In this document: positions 42,056-50,153 of the stretch, one piece after another
Position numbering within the stretch: the stretch's first letter is position 1
Layout: the number at the start of each line of letters is the position of its first letter
Source: an uncultured Christensenella sp.
GTDB lineage: Bacteria > Bacillota > Clostridia > Christensenellales > Pumilibacteraceae
Direction of reading: 5' to 3'
Assembly: GCA_910585955.1 (NCBI GenBank)
Contig: CAJUGC010000006.1
Span: 65,911 to 129,910 of the forward strand
DNA: 64,000 nt
Translations under genes and position numbers: made by a program
Notes under the pieces: model-generated
What the model saw: the letters and a program-made list of their open reading frames with translations, nothing else
What the model was told of the DNA's origin: nothing
Database searches by the model: none

Positions 42056-44044
42056 GTGGACAGAGAAAGAGTGATAAACGTCGTAAAGCAAATGTCTCTC
42101 GACGAGAAGATCGCGCTTACGAGAGTGGGCGCGGATTTGCGCACGGCGGCGAACCCTCGTCTCAAAGTTCCGTCGCTTAAGTTGCCGCGGGAATTTTTTT
42201 GGTATGCTTCGGGAGCCGAGCCTGCTTTCGCCGCGCTCGGACACACGTTCGACACGGAACTTATAAAGGATTTCGGGAGGCTGCGATATCGCGAGGCGTA
42301 TATAGCGGGCGAAAGTTTCGGCGGTGCGGTGTCGCTCGGAGTGACGCGAAAACCGTTTGAAAAGTCGGCTTCCCGAGCGTTTTCGGAAGAACCGCTTTTT
42401 GTAAGCGCCATGGCGCGGGCGTACTGCGCGGGCGGCGCGCTCAGGTGCATAGGAACCGACCTATTGGGAGTCACGCGTCACAATCGCTATATAGGAGACA
42501 GGGCGCTCAACGAGATATATCTCAGACCGTTTCACGACGTCAAAGACGTTTTGGGCGGCATATCCGTTTGCGGCGGTCTAAAAGGAGTGCCCGCCTCGGA
42601 ATGTCGTTCTCTCATGAATGTGCTGACTGCGTTCGACGGTCTCGTTTTTACGCCCGCGGGAGCGGTTTCCGATAAAGCGGAACAGGTATCTTCGGGAGCT
42701 TGCCTCGACGTTCTCGACGAAATCGGAGACGGAGAAAGGCTTAAGAAAGCTGTCGAGAACGGATTGCTGTACGAGCGAAAACTCGATAAATGCGTCGAGC
42801 GGACCGTGCTCTCGGCGGCGGAATGTTATAACGCATATAAGACGCTTCGCGCTCCCGCCGTCTCGACGAGCGAAAAACAGGCGCTTTTTCGCAGGCTGTT
42901 GGAGGAAAGCGCGACCCTGCTCAAAAACGACGGAGTTTTGCCGCTCTCCGACGGCGGCGGGACGGCTGTGATCTCCGTAAACGGATCGACTATAGCGAAA
43001 GCCGCCAAAAAGGCGGAGAAGTTATGCAAGGGGTGCGACGTCGCGCTTTTGTACGTTTTCGGCGCGGACGATATTCCGCCCGCGGAGATAGCGGCGTTTG
43101 TGGGAGAGATTGCGAAAAGAGCCGCTCCCGTGCTTATAGCGAGCGCGCCGCGATATTTTCCTCTTCCGTATCTATCGTCCGTGCGCGCGCTTGTCTATCT
43201 GCCGTTCGATATGGGGGAGAACACGCACGAGGCGCTTTCGCCTCTGCTTTTCGGAGACTTGGACTTTTCGGGCAGGCTTGCGTTCAGCTGGGCGACGGGG
43301 GCTTCGGCATATCCGTACGCGGCGCTCGGCTTTGCGAGAGAGGGATATTGCGGCGAGTCCGTCTATGTGGGCAATCGATATTTTGCGGCGGTTTCGGGCG
43401 GACTGCTGTTCGGACTCGGACACGGGCTCGGTTACGGTTCGGTAAAGCTCGGAAAGACAAAAGCGAGCGTTTCGGGCGGCAATATAGAGATAGAGTTTGA
43501 AATAGAAGGAGACGGGGATTTCGAAACGGTTGCGTTTTTGGAGGCACGACTTAAAGGCGACGGCATTTTCGGCGTGAGCGGCGCGCATCTTTCATTCGTT
43601 CGCATAAGCGTCGGTAAAGAGAGAAAGGCTTTTAAGACAGTCGCTTCCGCGCCCGAAGCGTACGATCCCGAAAAAAAGAAATTCGTGCGGATCAAAGGGG
43701 AATACGAACTGATTTTGAAAGTCGCGGGAGAGAGAAAGTCTGTCGAAGTCGTTATAGAAGGAGAAGAAGCGGCAAGTCTTTCTTTCGAGCGTTTGCCTTC
43801 TTATTATCCGAATGAAGGCGTGCTCGATATAGACCCGAGGGAAGCGGAAACGCTTACGGGAGCGCTTCCGATAGGAGGCGACGTCATGCCTCTCAAAAGC
43901 GAAGTCGTCCGTGCGGAGAAAATTCTCGGACGTGAAATCAAAAGGTTGAGGCGAGGAAAAGTCGACGAAAATGCGCTTTCGTTTTTGCCCGACGACGCAA
44001 AAATAAAAATAGCTCGGTCCTTAAAAGACAGACGCCGCTCTTAG
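42056..44044 (+). CDS. Degenerate glycoside hydrolase family 3-like protein
   Basis: 662 aa from a GTG preceded by AAGGAGAG. GH3 relationship is visible in MSLDEKIALT, RALNEIYLRPF, ATLLKNDGVLPLS and FGLGHGLGYGSV, giving a barrel, an alpha/beta sandwich and a fibronectin-III-like end. Key catalytic features are absent: the KHF-x-x-N motif reads VTRHNRY, and where active enzymes have V-S-D-W with the nucleophile Asp this protein has FTPAG (Pro200). There is no signal peptide. It is therefore probably a non-hydrolytic member of the family, perhaps sugar-sensing or structural, and a second glycosidase-fold protein with lost catalysis in this window. Confidence 0.75.
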   Translation: MDRERVINVVKQMSLDEKIALTRVGADLRTAANPRLKVPSLKLPREFFWYASGAEPAFAALGHTFDTELIKDFGRLRYREAYIAGESFGGAVSLGVTRKPFEKSASRAFSEEPLFVSAMARAYCAGGALRCIGTDLLGVTRHNRYIGDRALNEIYLRPFHDVKDVLGGISVCGGLKGVPASECRSLMNVLTAFDGLVFTPAGAVSDKAEQVSSGACLDVLDEIGDGERLKKAVENGLLYERKLDKCVERTVLSAAECYNAYKTLRAPAVSTSEKQALFRRLLEESATLLKNDGVLPLSDGGGTAVISVNGSTIAKAAKKAEKLCKGCDVALLYVFGADDIPPAEIAAFVGEIAKRAAPVLIASAPRYFPLPYLSSVRALVYLPFDMGENTHEALSPLLFGDLDFSGRLAFSWATGASAYPYAALGFAREGYCGESVYVGNRYFAAVSGGLLFGLGHGLGYGSVKLGKTKASVSGGNIEIEFEIEGDGDFETVAFLEARLKGDGIFGVSGAHLSFVRISVGKERKAFKTVASAPEAYDPEKKKFVRIKGEYELILKVAGERKSVEVVIEGEEAASLSFERLPSYYPNEGVLDIDPREAETLTGALPIGGDVMPLKSEVVRAEKILGREIKRLRRGKVDENALSFLPDDAKIKIARSLKDRRRS

Positions 44045-44051
44045 ACCGAAA

Positions 44052-44116
44052 TTCGACAATAAAAGACCGTTACCCGCAAATTAACCGCTTTGCGGCCTTT
44101 GCATAGCTTGTATAAT
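44052..44116 (+). promoter_or_regulatory. spoIIE promoter with Spo0A-like box
   Basis: TTCGACA (44052-44058) is an exact 0A-box sequence (reverse complement TGTCGAA), and TATAAT (44111-44116) is a clear -10 with only a weak -35 (TTGCGG). The layout resembles Spo0A-activated sigma-A promoters, as known for B. subtilis spoIIE. A 7-mer alone can occur by chance. Confidence 0.5.
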
Positions 44117-44117
44117 G

Positions 44118-44145
44118 TGACCTGTATAAAGGCAGGTCATTTTTT
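44118..44145 (+). terminator. Terminator-like hairpin abutting the spoIIE start codon
   Basis: TGACCTG (44118-44124) pairs with CAGGTCA (44133-44139), followed by six T (44140-44145) and then immediately the ATG. It looks like an intrinsic terminator or attenuator, although transcription from the TATAAT at 44111 would begin inside the left arm and not form the full stem. Readthrough from upstream would form it. Confidence 0.6.
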
Positions 44146-46386
44146 ATGCAGAAAGTAAAGAAAGCGATATTTCCCGTGCTCGCCTCGATTGCCGTGCTTG
44201 CGCTGTCCGCCGCCGAGGTCTACAATATGCGTCCGTTCGGTACGGGAGCGTATCTTGCGCTTCTTGTCGGCGGAGTGCCCGTCTACATAACCGCCCCCGT
44301 GTATCTGCTTTCACAGGCATTGTTTGTGTCGGTTCCGTCCGAACTTTGGGGCTATCTCGGCATAACTCTTGTAGGCGTAGCAGTGAAACTTGTTTTCATG
44401 AAACTCAAAAAACCTTTGCCGCAGTTCATGCCCGCTGTTGTCGGCGCAGTCGGATCGTGCGCGTTTGTCTACGCCGGGATAACGGGGATCCTGACGCCGT
44501 TAAACATAATTCTTTCCGCGCTGTTTTCCCTTCTGTTCATGCTCGTGTGTCAGATTTTTCTTAAGCCGCTTTCGGCGAGGGACAGCTACGCCGCTCTGAC
44601 GGAACCGGAAAAACTGAGCGGTTGCGTAATACTCGCCGCGCTCTTTCTCGCGCTTGCCCGTCCCGTCGTATCGACATTCACGCTCGCTTATCTCTTCGCA
44701 GCGTCCGCGACTTTATTTGCGGTATGGGCTTCCGGTACGGGCGCGGGCATGATAACTGCGCTGTCGGCGGGGTGCGGTATGGCTTTTTATTCGTTCGATC
44801 CCGCGCCGATCGCCGTCCTTACTTTTGCCGCCGCAGTCGCCGCCGTATTTAAGGACGGACACCGCTTCTTATGTTCGGCGGGCTATCTTTTGGGCTTTAC
44901 GATCGCCGTCTTTCTCTTCACCGAGTCCGATATTTTTGCGGTCGTGTCGGCGTTTGTCGGTTGTCTTGTATACGCGCTTGTTCCCGCAAAACTGCTAAAG
45001 CGCGCGCGCCTTTTCGGCTACGGCGCGAAGAAAGCCGCGCTCATCGCTTCTTATAATCGCGAGCGTCGCACGCTCGGCGGAGAACTGCTTACCACCGCGG
45101 AAATCTTCGGGCAGATGAGTCGCGTGATGATGGGCGCAGGCGGAATGGAACTCGACTGCGACGGCTATGCAAAGCGGTTGCTTACAGAGGTCTGCCAGCT
45201 CTGTTCGTACAAAGCGGAATGTAAGTGTAATGATATAGAAATAATGGAGAGGTTGGTGAGACGCGCTCTCGAGGACGGACAAACCAGCGTGGGCGGTATG
45301 CCGGAGGAGGTTCTCGAACACTGCCGAAGCATAGGCGCGCTTATCGGAAAGGTGAACGCATTTGTCGAAAAGAACAGGGACGACATTTCGCGCGATAGGG
45401 CGTACACAAGCGCGGCTCGGCTCTGCTCGTCCCAGCTCGGCGGTGCGGAAGGTGTAATGCGCAGGCTGGGAACGCGGCTCGTTGGCGATGCGGTTTTCGA
45501 TACGGCGGGCGAGGATAAGATAGTCGAAGAGCTTGTTTACGGCGGGATCAGCTGTCTCGGCGCGACGGTTCGGCAGGCGGGCGGCGATCACGAGATCTCC
45601 GTCATAGTTCGCGAGGCGGCTTTCGACAAAGCTAAAGTCGCCGCCGTCATGAAGAAGCGGTATAAGCGTCCTTTCTTTTTTGTTTCGTCAGACACGGCTT
45701 ACGCTCCTTCGGGATACGTCTGCGCCCGCTTCAAGTCCGGCGCGCCGCTCGACGTCGTGTTCGGTGCGTCGCAGATAGGCAAGGACGGCTCGGGCTTTAT
45801 AGGCGATAAATACAGTTTTACGCGTATCGGCGCAAACGGTTTTATGATGGCGATATCGGACGGGATGGGCACGGGCAAAAAGGCGAGCGAAATAAGCGAG
45901 ACCGCCGTCTCTCTTGTGGAAAACTATTATCGAGCGGGCTTCGATTCGGCGTTCGTTCTCTCGTCGGTCAATCGATTTCTGTCGCTCGGGCGCGGCGACG
46001 TGAACTTCAGCGCGATGGACATTTTGGTGCTCAACCTTTCCACGCTCGGCGGCGACGTCATAAAAATAGGCAGTCCGCCCATGCGCATAAAGCGCGGCTC
46101 GGGCGTTGCGCGCATAGGCGGCGGTTCGCTTCCTCTCGGAGCGCTCGAGGAAATAACTCCGTACAGCGAGAGCGTGCGGCTCGAGGAAGGCGACATGATA
46201 GTCATGGTCAGCGACGGCGTCGAAGACGCGTTCGACGATGGGGCGCTCGAGGCTCTTATTTCCGCACAATCGACTTTGAATCCTCAGACGCTTTCTCGCG
46301 CGGTGCTCGATACGGCGCTGAAAAATTACGGCGGCGTGCAGCGCGACGATATGACCGTACTGTGCGGACGGATTTACAGGAGATAG
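44146..46386 (+). CDS. spoIIE: Stage II sporulation protein E (PP2C-type phosphatase)
   Basis: 746 aa. About ten N-terminal membrane helices (to ~residue 300), a central regulatory region with a Cys cluster (CQLCSYKAECKC), and a C-terminal PP2C phosphatase domain: AISDGMGTGKKASEIS (Asp about 571), FSAMDILVLNL, MIVMVSDGVEDAF (about 690), and RDDMTVLCGRIY. SpoIIE dephosphorylates SpoIIAA in the forespore to release sigma-F and also acts at the polar septum. This gene is strong evidence for endospore formation. It has no evident ribosome site, and its promoter carries a Spo0A-like box. Confidence 0.95.
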   Translation: MQKVKKAIFPVLASIAVLALSAAEVYNMRPFGTGAYLALLVGGVPVYITAPVYLLSQALFVSVPSELWGYLGITLVGVAVKLVFMKLKKPLPQFMPAVVGAVGSCAFVYAGITGILTPLNIILSALFSLLFMLVCQIFLKPLSARDSYAALTEPEKLSGCVILAALFLALARPVVSTFTLAYLFAASATLFAVWASGTGAGMITALSAGCGMAFYSFDPAPIAVLTFAAAVAAVFKDGHRFLCSAGYLLGFTIAVFLFTESDIFAVVSAFVGCLVYALVPAKLLKRARLFGYGAKKAALIASYNRERRTLGGELLTTAEIFGQMSRVMMGAGGMELDCDGYAKRLLTEVCQLCSYKAECKCNDIEIMERLVRRALEDGQTSVGGMPEEVLEHCRSIGALIGKVNAFVEKNRDDISRDRAYTSAARLCSSQLGGAEGVMRRLGTRLVGDAVFDTAGEDKIVEELVYGGISCLGATVRQAGGDHEISVIVREAAFDKAKVAAVMKKRYKRPFFFVSSDTAYAPSGYVCARFKSGAPLDVVFGASQIGKDGSGFIGDKYSFTRIGANGFMMAISDGMGTGKKASEISETAVSLVENYYRAGFDSAFVLSSVNRFLSLGRGDVNFSAMDILVLNLSTLGGDVIKIGSPPMRIKRGSGVARIGGGSLPLGALEEITPYSESVRLEEGDMIVMVSDGVEDAFDDGALEALISAQSTLNPQTLSRAVLDTALKNYGGVQRDDMTVLCGRIYRR

Positions 46387-46418
46387 GCGAGAGTATACGC
46401 AAAAAATCATATATACTC

Positions 46419-46447
46419 TTGACAGGCGCATATTTTGAGTGTATAAT
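46419..46447 (+). promoter_or_regulatory. Consensus promoter predicted to give a leaderless mRNA
   Basis: TTGACA (46419-46424), 17-bp spacer, TATAAT (46442-46447). The ATG at 46454 lies exactly 7 nt past the -10, where transcription normally starts, and there is no ribosome site. Confidence 0.8.
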
Positions 46448-46453
46448 ATTTAT

Positions 46454-47662
46454 ATGTTCGATTTGTCCGTCACAACCAATCTCGCAGTGTTTGCGGTGAT
46501 GTGCGCGCTTTCGCTTGCATTGATATTTTTCGCCGTAGACATATTTGCTTCCAAAAAGCCGAGCGTTGCAATAAAAGCGACTTCCGCGGTTTTCGGCGCG
46601 ATTGCGATTGTCGTCGGTCTTGCGGCTGCTTTTGCCGCGCTCGGATTGAAGATCGGATTTGCGACGCTGTCCGGCTCGGATATGCTTATATGGAATTTAA
46701 AAGTGCCGCAAGTCGCAGGCGTAGCCGCTCTTGCGACGTATCCCGTCACTTGGGGCTTGGCGGCGGTGCTGATTGCGCTCGCTCTTTTGGACATCATAGG
46801 AGCGGCAACGAGAAAAGGCAAAAAAGCGGAGAGATCGCCCGTTGCTTCCGTCGAGGGCACGGAGACTGCGGCATCGGTTTCGGCTGATGCGGAGACTTCG
46901 GAGGATCACGCGGACGAGTCGTCGGAAAACGAGCTTGTGGAAGCCGCCTTTTCCGAAGCGAGCGTAAACAGAAAGCGTTACGATCTCGAGGACGTTCGCG
47001 GTATAATGGACGAAATATCCGGACTTGTAGACAATATGGACGCGGGCGAAGCCGCCGCAGACGAAAATGCGGTCGTCGATGAGAGCATAGAAGAAAACGC
47101 CGAATCCGATTACGGTGGGGACGAACTCGATTTCGGATACGAACCGGCAGGCGAGAGTGCTAAGGACTATTTTTCCGCGCTTGCTACCGACGAAACCGAC
47201 GATGAGGAGCCGGTATCGGAAGCCGCCGCAGACGAAAGCTCGGACGAGTCCGAAGCGGAGAAAGACGCGGGCAAGCCCGAGGCTTTCGGAAGCGCAGACC
47301 GCTCTGCCGTGGAAGACCGTTCCGAGGAAAAAGAGAAAGAGAAGGTTTTAGAGGAGAGTGCGGCGGCGATAGTGCCGGAGCGCGTGGGAAAGACTTTGAG
47401 ACCGAGCCGTCCTCGCGAGGTGGAAAACTATACTACTTTCGCTTTTAAAAGCGGAGACGCTCGAAAAAAAGTTGTCAGCCTTGCCCGAAACGAAAATGTA
47501 AAAGAAGTCGAGCCGCAGGTGGGCGGACTGCCTATGACCAAGCGGCACGTCATTATAAATCGCAGAAATGTCGTAAATATGTTCAGCGAATATTTGAAAA
47601 CCAAGAGCGCGGACGAAAAAGAGCGCATAGAAAGCAGTATAAACACGATTATAATCAAGTAA
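46454..47662 (+). CDS. Three-TM protein with long acidic tail, unknown
   Basis: 402 aa from the ATG at 46454; an upstream in-frame GTG would overlap the promoter. Three membrane helices (residues ~10-110: AVFAVMCALSLALIFFAVDI, FGAIAIVVGLAAAFAALG, WGLAAVLIALALLDIIGAA) precede a ~190-residue highly acidic, low-complexity region (DESSENELVEAAFSEAS). A basic C-terminal block follows (YTTFAFKSGDARKKVVSLAR, KRHVIINRRNVVNMFSEYL) and may be a small folded domain. No family was recognised. It lies between spoIIE and glucokinase, with its own consensus promoter and apparently a leaderless mRNA. Confidence 0.7.
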   Translation: MFDLSVTTNLAVFAVMCALSLALIFFAVDIFASKKPSVAIKATSAVFGAIAIVVGLAAAFAALGLKIGFATLSGSDMLIWNLKVPQVAGVAALATYPVTWGLAAVLIALALLDIIGAATRKGKKAERSPVASVEGTETAASVSADAETSEDHADESSENELVEAAFSEASVNRKRYDLEDVRGIMDEISGLVDNMDAGEAAADENAVVDESIEENAESDYGGDELDFGYEPAGESAKDYFSALATDETDDEEPVSEAAADESSDESEAEKDAGKPEAFGSADRSAVEDRSEEKEKEKVLEESAAAIVPERVGKTLRPSRPREVENYTTFAFKSGDARKKVVSLARNENVKEVEPQVGGLPMTKRHVIINRRNVVNMFSEYLKTKSADEKERIESSINTIIIK

Positions 47663-47702
47663 ATTCGCGGCGTTGCCGCTATGATAATGAGGAGAAGAAA
47701 GG

Positions 47703-48653
47703 ATGTATTACGTTGGAATAGATCTCGGCGGTACTAACATCAAGACGGGTATCGTAGACGAGCAGGGTAAGATTATCGCAAAATCGTCCATACCTACGAA
47801 AAGCGAGCGAACTGCGGACGAAGTCGCGTTCGACATGGCTTTCGAGGTTTTAAACATCGTCAAAACAAACAAGATAAGCATGGACGAACTCGTCGGCGTC
47901 GGTATAGGAAGTCCGGGCGCGATAAACAGCGGCGCGGGCATAGTCGATTATTCTCCCAATCTCGGTTGGTACAACGTCCCCATTGCGGAACTCATTTTAA
48001 AGCGCGTCAAAAAGCCCGTTAAGGTCAGCAACGACGCCAATGTCGCCGCTCTCGGCGAAACGCTTTTCGGCGCGGGAAAAGGCTATAAGGATACCATTCT
48101 CGTTACGCTCGGCACGGGCGTGGGCGGAGGCGTCGTCATAGGCGGCAAGCTGTTCGAGGGAAATGAATCGAAGGGCGCGGAGCTAGGACATTCGGTAATA
48201 GTAGTAAACGGTCAGCAGTGCGGTTGCGGCAGACGCGGCTGTTTCGAGGCGTATTCGTCGGCAACGGCGCTCATTCGAGAGACTAAGGAGGCAATGCTTC
48301 GCGATCGCGGCAGCAAAATGTGGGACTTCGTCGGCGGCGATATAGATAAAGTAGACGGCAAGACCGCGTTTGAAACAGAGAAGCAGGGCGACGCGACGGC
48401 AAAGCTTGTTGTAAACAATTATGTTTTGTATTTAAGCGAAGGACTGCTGAACCTTTGCAACATTTTCCGTCCCGAAGCCATCATGCTCGGAGGCGGCGTG
48501 TGCGCGCAAGGAGATAACCTTCTCAATCGTTTAAAGACGCGTATGCAGGCTCTGCACTACGGCTATCAGGGTACTCCCGCGGTCGATCTTTTGATTGCCT
48601 CTCTCGGCAACGACGCGGGGATTATCGGCGCTGCTGCTCTTCTCATGAATTAG
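47703..48653 (+). CDS. glcK: Glucokinase (ROK family)
   Basis: 316 aa. It phosphorylates glucose to glucose 6-phosphate with ATP in the cytoplasm. ROK features: N-terminal phosphate loop GIDLGGTNIKTGIVD, catalytic Asp in VSNDANVAALGE, LVTLGTGVGGGVVIGGKL, sugar-binding GAELGHSV, and the zinc site CGCGRRGCFEAYSS. There is no N-terminal HTH, so it is a kinase rather than a ROK repressor. The start follows GAGGAG. The last ~30 bp, including the stop codon, are duplicated 102 bp downstream next to a family A palindrome. Confidence 0.93.
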   Translation: MYYVGIDLGGTNIKTGIVDEQGKIIAKSSIPTKSERTADEVAFDMAFEVLNIVKTNKISMDELVGVGIGSPGAINSGAGIVDYSPNLGWYNVPIAELILKRVKKPVKVSNDANVAALGETLFGAGKGYKDTILVTLGTGVGGGVVIGGKLFEGNESKGAELGHSVIVVNGQQCGCGRRGCFEAYSSATALIRETKEAMLRDRGSKMWDFVGGDIDKVDGKTAFETEKQGDATAKLVVNNYVLYLSEGLLNLCNIFRPEAIMLGGGVCAQGDNLLNRLKTRMQALHYGYQGTPAVDLLIASLGNDAGIIGAAALLMN

Positions 48654-48760
48654 ACCGATAGGTTGCGCCGAATTGACGGCAGTGCCTTATTGACGGCAGT
48701 GCCTTATTGACGGCAATGCCTTATTGACGGCGCTGCTGCTCTTCTCATGAATTAGACCGA
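48626..48760 (+). repeat. Duplicated glcK tail with 17-bp tandem repeats
   Basis: A 33-bp sequence covering the glcK 3' end and stop (48626-48658) is repeated perfectly at 48728-48760. Between them are three units of a 17-bp repeat ATTGACGGC(A)(G/A)TGCCTT (48672-48688, 48689-48705, 48706-48722) and a fourth partial unit merging into the second copy. Confidence 0.93.
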
Positions 48761-48879
48761 ACGGCTTATATACGTCGCATTTCTTTGTCAGGCTTGCGTT
48801 TTTCTCGAAGCCTGTACGATGTAGTACAGTCATTCGTCGAAAAGCCGCGCCTTCCTCTAACTGCTCGTATCTAAACCGT
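48761..48879 (+). repeat. Long imperfect palindrome, family A copy 3
   Basis: Begins ACGGCTTATATACG and ends CGTATCTAAACCGT, with centre CTGTAC-GATGTA-GTACAG. It starts directly after the duplicated glcK tail, 8 nt past the duplicated stop codon. Confidence 0.8.
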
Positions 48880-48925
48880 CTCACGCGATTTTCCGCCCTC
48901 GTGTGTCCGTACTTAAACCTATAAG

Positions 48926-48977
48926 AAGGCTCCCCTTAGCAAGGGGAGCTGTCGCCGCAGGCGACTGAGGGGATTGT
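48926..48977 (+). repeat. Two-hairpin repeat, family B copy 3
   Basis: GGCTCCCCTTAGCAAGGGGAGC, then GTCGCC-GCA-GGCGAC, then CTGAGGGGATTGT. Nearly identical to copy 1 at 24041, 25 kb away. Confidence 0.87.
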
Positions 48978-49023
48978 CAATCAACATATATAAAACGCGA
49001 AGGGAATAGAATTCGTTACTATC

Positions 49024-49042
49024 GAATATAATAATTTTAAAT
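49024..49042 (+). promoter_or_regulatory. Probable rbr promoter region
   Basis: TATAATAATTTTAAAT just upstream of the rbr ribosome site contains a -10-like TATAAT and loosely resembles a PerR box; an inverted pair ATTCG...CGAAT lies immediately upstream. PerR control of rubrerythrin is known in clostridia, but the match here is weak. Confidence 0.3.
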
Positions 49043-49056
49043 GAAAGGAGGCAGTT

Positions 49057-49593
49057 ATGAATCTTAAAGGAAGTAAGACCGAAGCAAACCTTATGGCGGC
49101 TTTTTCCGGTGAATCCATGGCGAGAAATAAATATGACTATTATGCGTCTAAGGCGCGAAAGGACGGCTACGAGCAAATAGCCGACATCTTTGCGGAGACG
49201 GCGGGCAACGAGAAGGAGCACGCCAAGCTGTGGTTTAAAATTCTCCACGAGGGCATTCCCGATACGGCGACCAACCTAAAGGACGCGGCTGCGGGCGAAA
49301 ACTTCGAGTGGACGGATATGTACGCGCGTTTTGCCAAAGAAGCGGAAGAAGAAGGCTTCACCGATATAGCGCGGCTTTTCCGCGGCGTGGCGGCGATCGA
49401 AGCGAATCACGAACGCCGCTATCTTAAGCTTCTCGAAAACGTCGAAACCGACAAGGTATTTTCACGCGACGAGGACGTGCTTTGGATGTGTCTCAACTGC
49501 GGCCATATCCACAAGGGCAAAAATGCGCCCAAAGTTTGCCCCGTGTGCGCGCACCCGCAGTCGTTTTTCGAAATCGAACCCGAAAACTACTGA
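49057..49593 (+). CDS. rbr: Rubrerythrin
   Basis: 178 aa with an AAAGGAGG site. Residues 1-~135 are a ferritin-like four-helix bundle with the expected diiron Glu/His pattern (SGESMARNKYDYYA, AGNEKEHAKLW, GVAAIEANHERRY). The C-terminus is a rubredoxin-type FeS4 domain with CLNCG and CPVC pairs. It reduces hydrogen peroxide in anaerobes, protecting oxygen-sensitive enzymes such as the pyruvate formate-lyase encoded here. It is a monocistronic unit ending in a strong terminator. Confidence 0.96.
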   Translation: MNLKGSKTEANLMAAFSGESMARNKYDYYASKARKDGYEQIADIFAETAGNEKEHAKLWFKILHEGIPDTATNLKDAAAGENFEWTDMYARFAKEAEEEGFTDIARLFRGVAAIEANHERRYLKLLENVETDKVFSRDEDVLWMCLNCGHIHKGKNAPKVCPVCAHPQSFFEIEPENY

Positions 49594-49620
49594 GCATATA
49601 TATAAAAGAACTCAATCGAA

Positions 49621-49647
49621 AACGCCCGAGTAAAGTCGGGCGTTTTT
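49621..49647. terminator. Terminator shared by rbr and trmL
   Basis: AACGCCCGA (49621-49629) pairs with TCGGGCGTT (49636-49644), flanked by T-runs suited to the plus strand and A-rich sequence on the other side. Confidence 0.85.
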
Positions 49648-49662
49648 ACTAAGCGGAATATA

Positions 49663-50118
49663 TTAAAACTCGAACCCCGTCTGCCTTAAAGCTTCGTACA
49701 GCACTATCGCCGCGCTGTTGGAAAGATTGAGGCAACGCACGCCGTCTTTCATGGGAATGCGAAGAGCACGTTTTTCGTACTTTTCGAGCAGGGCGTCGGG
49801 CAGCCCTTTCGTTTCCTTGCCGAATACGAGGAAGTCGCCGTCTTTAAACTTTATGTCGATGTAAGGGACGACTGCTTTCTTGGTGAGAAAATAGCAGTTA
49901 GCGCCTTCGTTCTTTGCAAGAAAGTCGTCGAAATCCTTGTAAAGGAGGACGGTCACTTTATCCCAATAGTCGAGCCCTGCTCGCTTTATGGCGCTCTCCG
50001 ACACGTCGAAGCCGAGCGGCTCGATGAGGTGGAGCACGGTGTTCGTGCAGGCGCAGGTGCGGGCGATGTTGCCCGTATTCTGAGGTATTTCGGGTTCGTA
50101 AAGCACAATGTTGAACAT
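49663..50118 (-). CDS. trmL: tRNA (cytidine(34)-2'-O)-methyltransferase
   Basis: 151 aa, a minimal SPOUT methyltransferase that 2'-O-methylates the wobble base of certain tRNA-Leu species using SAM. Motifs are NIVLYEPEIPQNTGNIARTC at the N-terminus, PLGFDVSESAIKRAGLDYW, FLVFGKETKGLP, and the C-terminal knot MKDGVRCLNLSNSAAIVLYE. I chose the ATG at 50118 because the protein then starts as in the family. It has no ribosome site; instead a promoter -10 ends 6 nt upstream, so the mRNA is probably leaderless. Confidence 0.94.
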   Translation of the reverse strand: MFNIVLYEPEIPQNTGNIARTCACTNTVLHLIEPLGFDVSESAIKRAGLDYWDKVTVLLYKDFDDFLAKNEGANCYFLTKKAVVPYIDIKFKDGDFLVFGKETKGLPDALLEKYEKRALRIPMKDGVRCLNLSNSAAIVLYEALRQTGFEF

Positions 50119-50124
50119 GACTAC

Positions 50125-50153
50125 AGTATACGGCAACGATAAACATAAGTCAA
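50125..50153 (-). promoter_or_regulatory. trmL promoter, leaderless geometry
   Basis: On the minus strand: TTGACT (50153-50148), 17-bp spacer, TATACT (50130-50125), then 6 nt to the ATG, so +1 falls on the A of ATG. The -35 overlaps the yabQ stop codon. Confidence 0.78.

Noticed and set aside
48672..48722. CRISPR-like array formed by 17-bp repeats after glcK
   Set aside because: Repeats are directly adjacent without spacers and merge into a duplicated gene tail; this is a simple tandem repeat.
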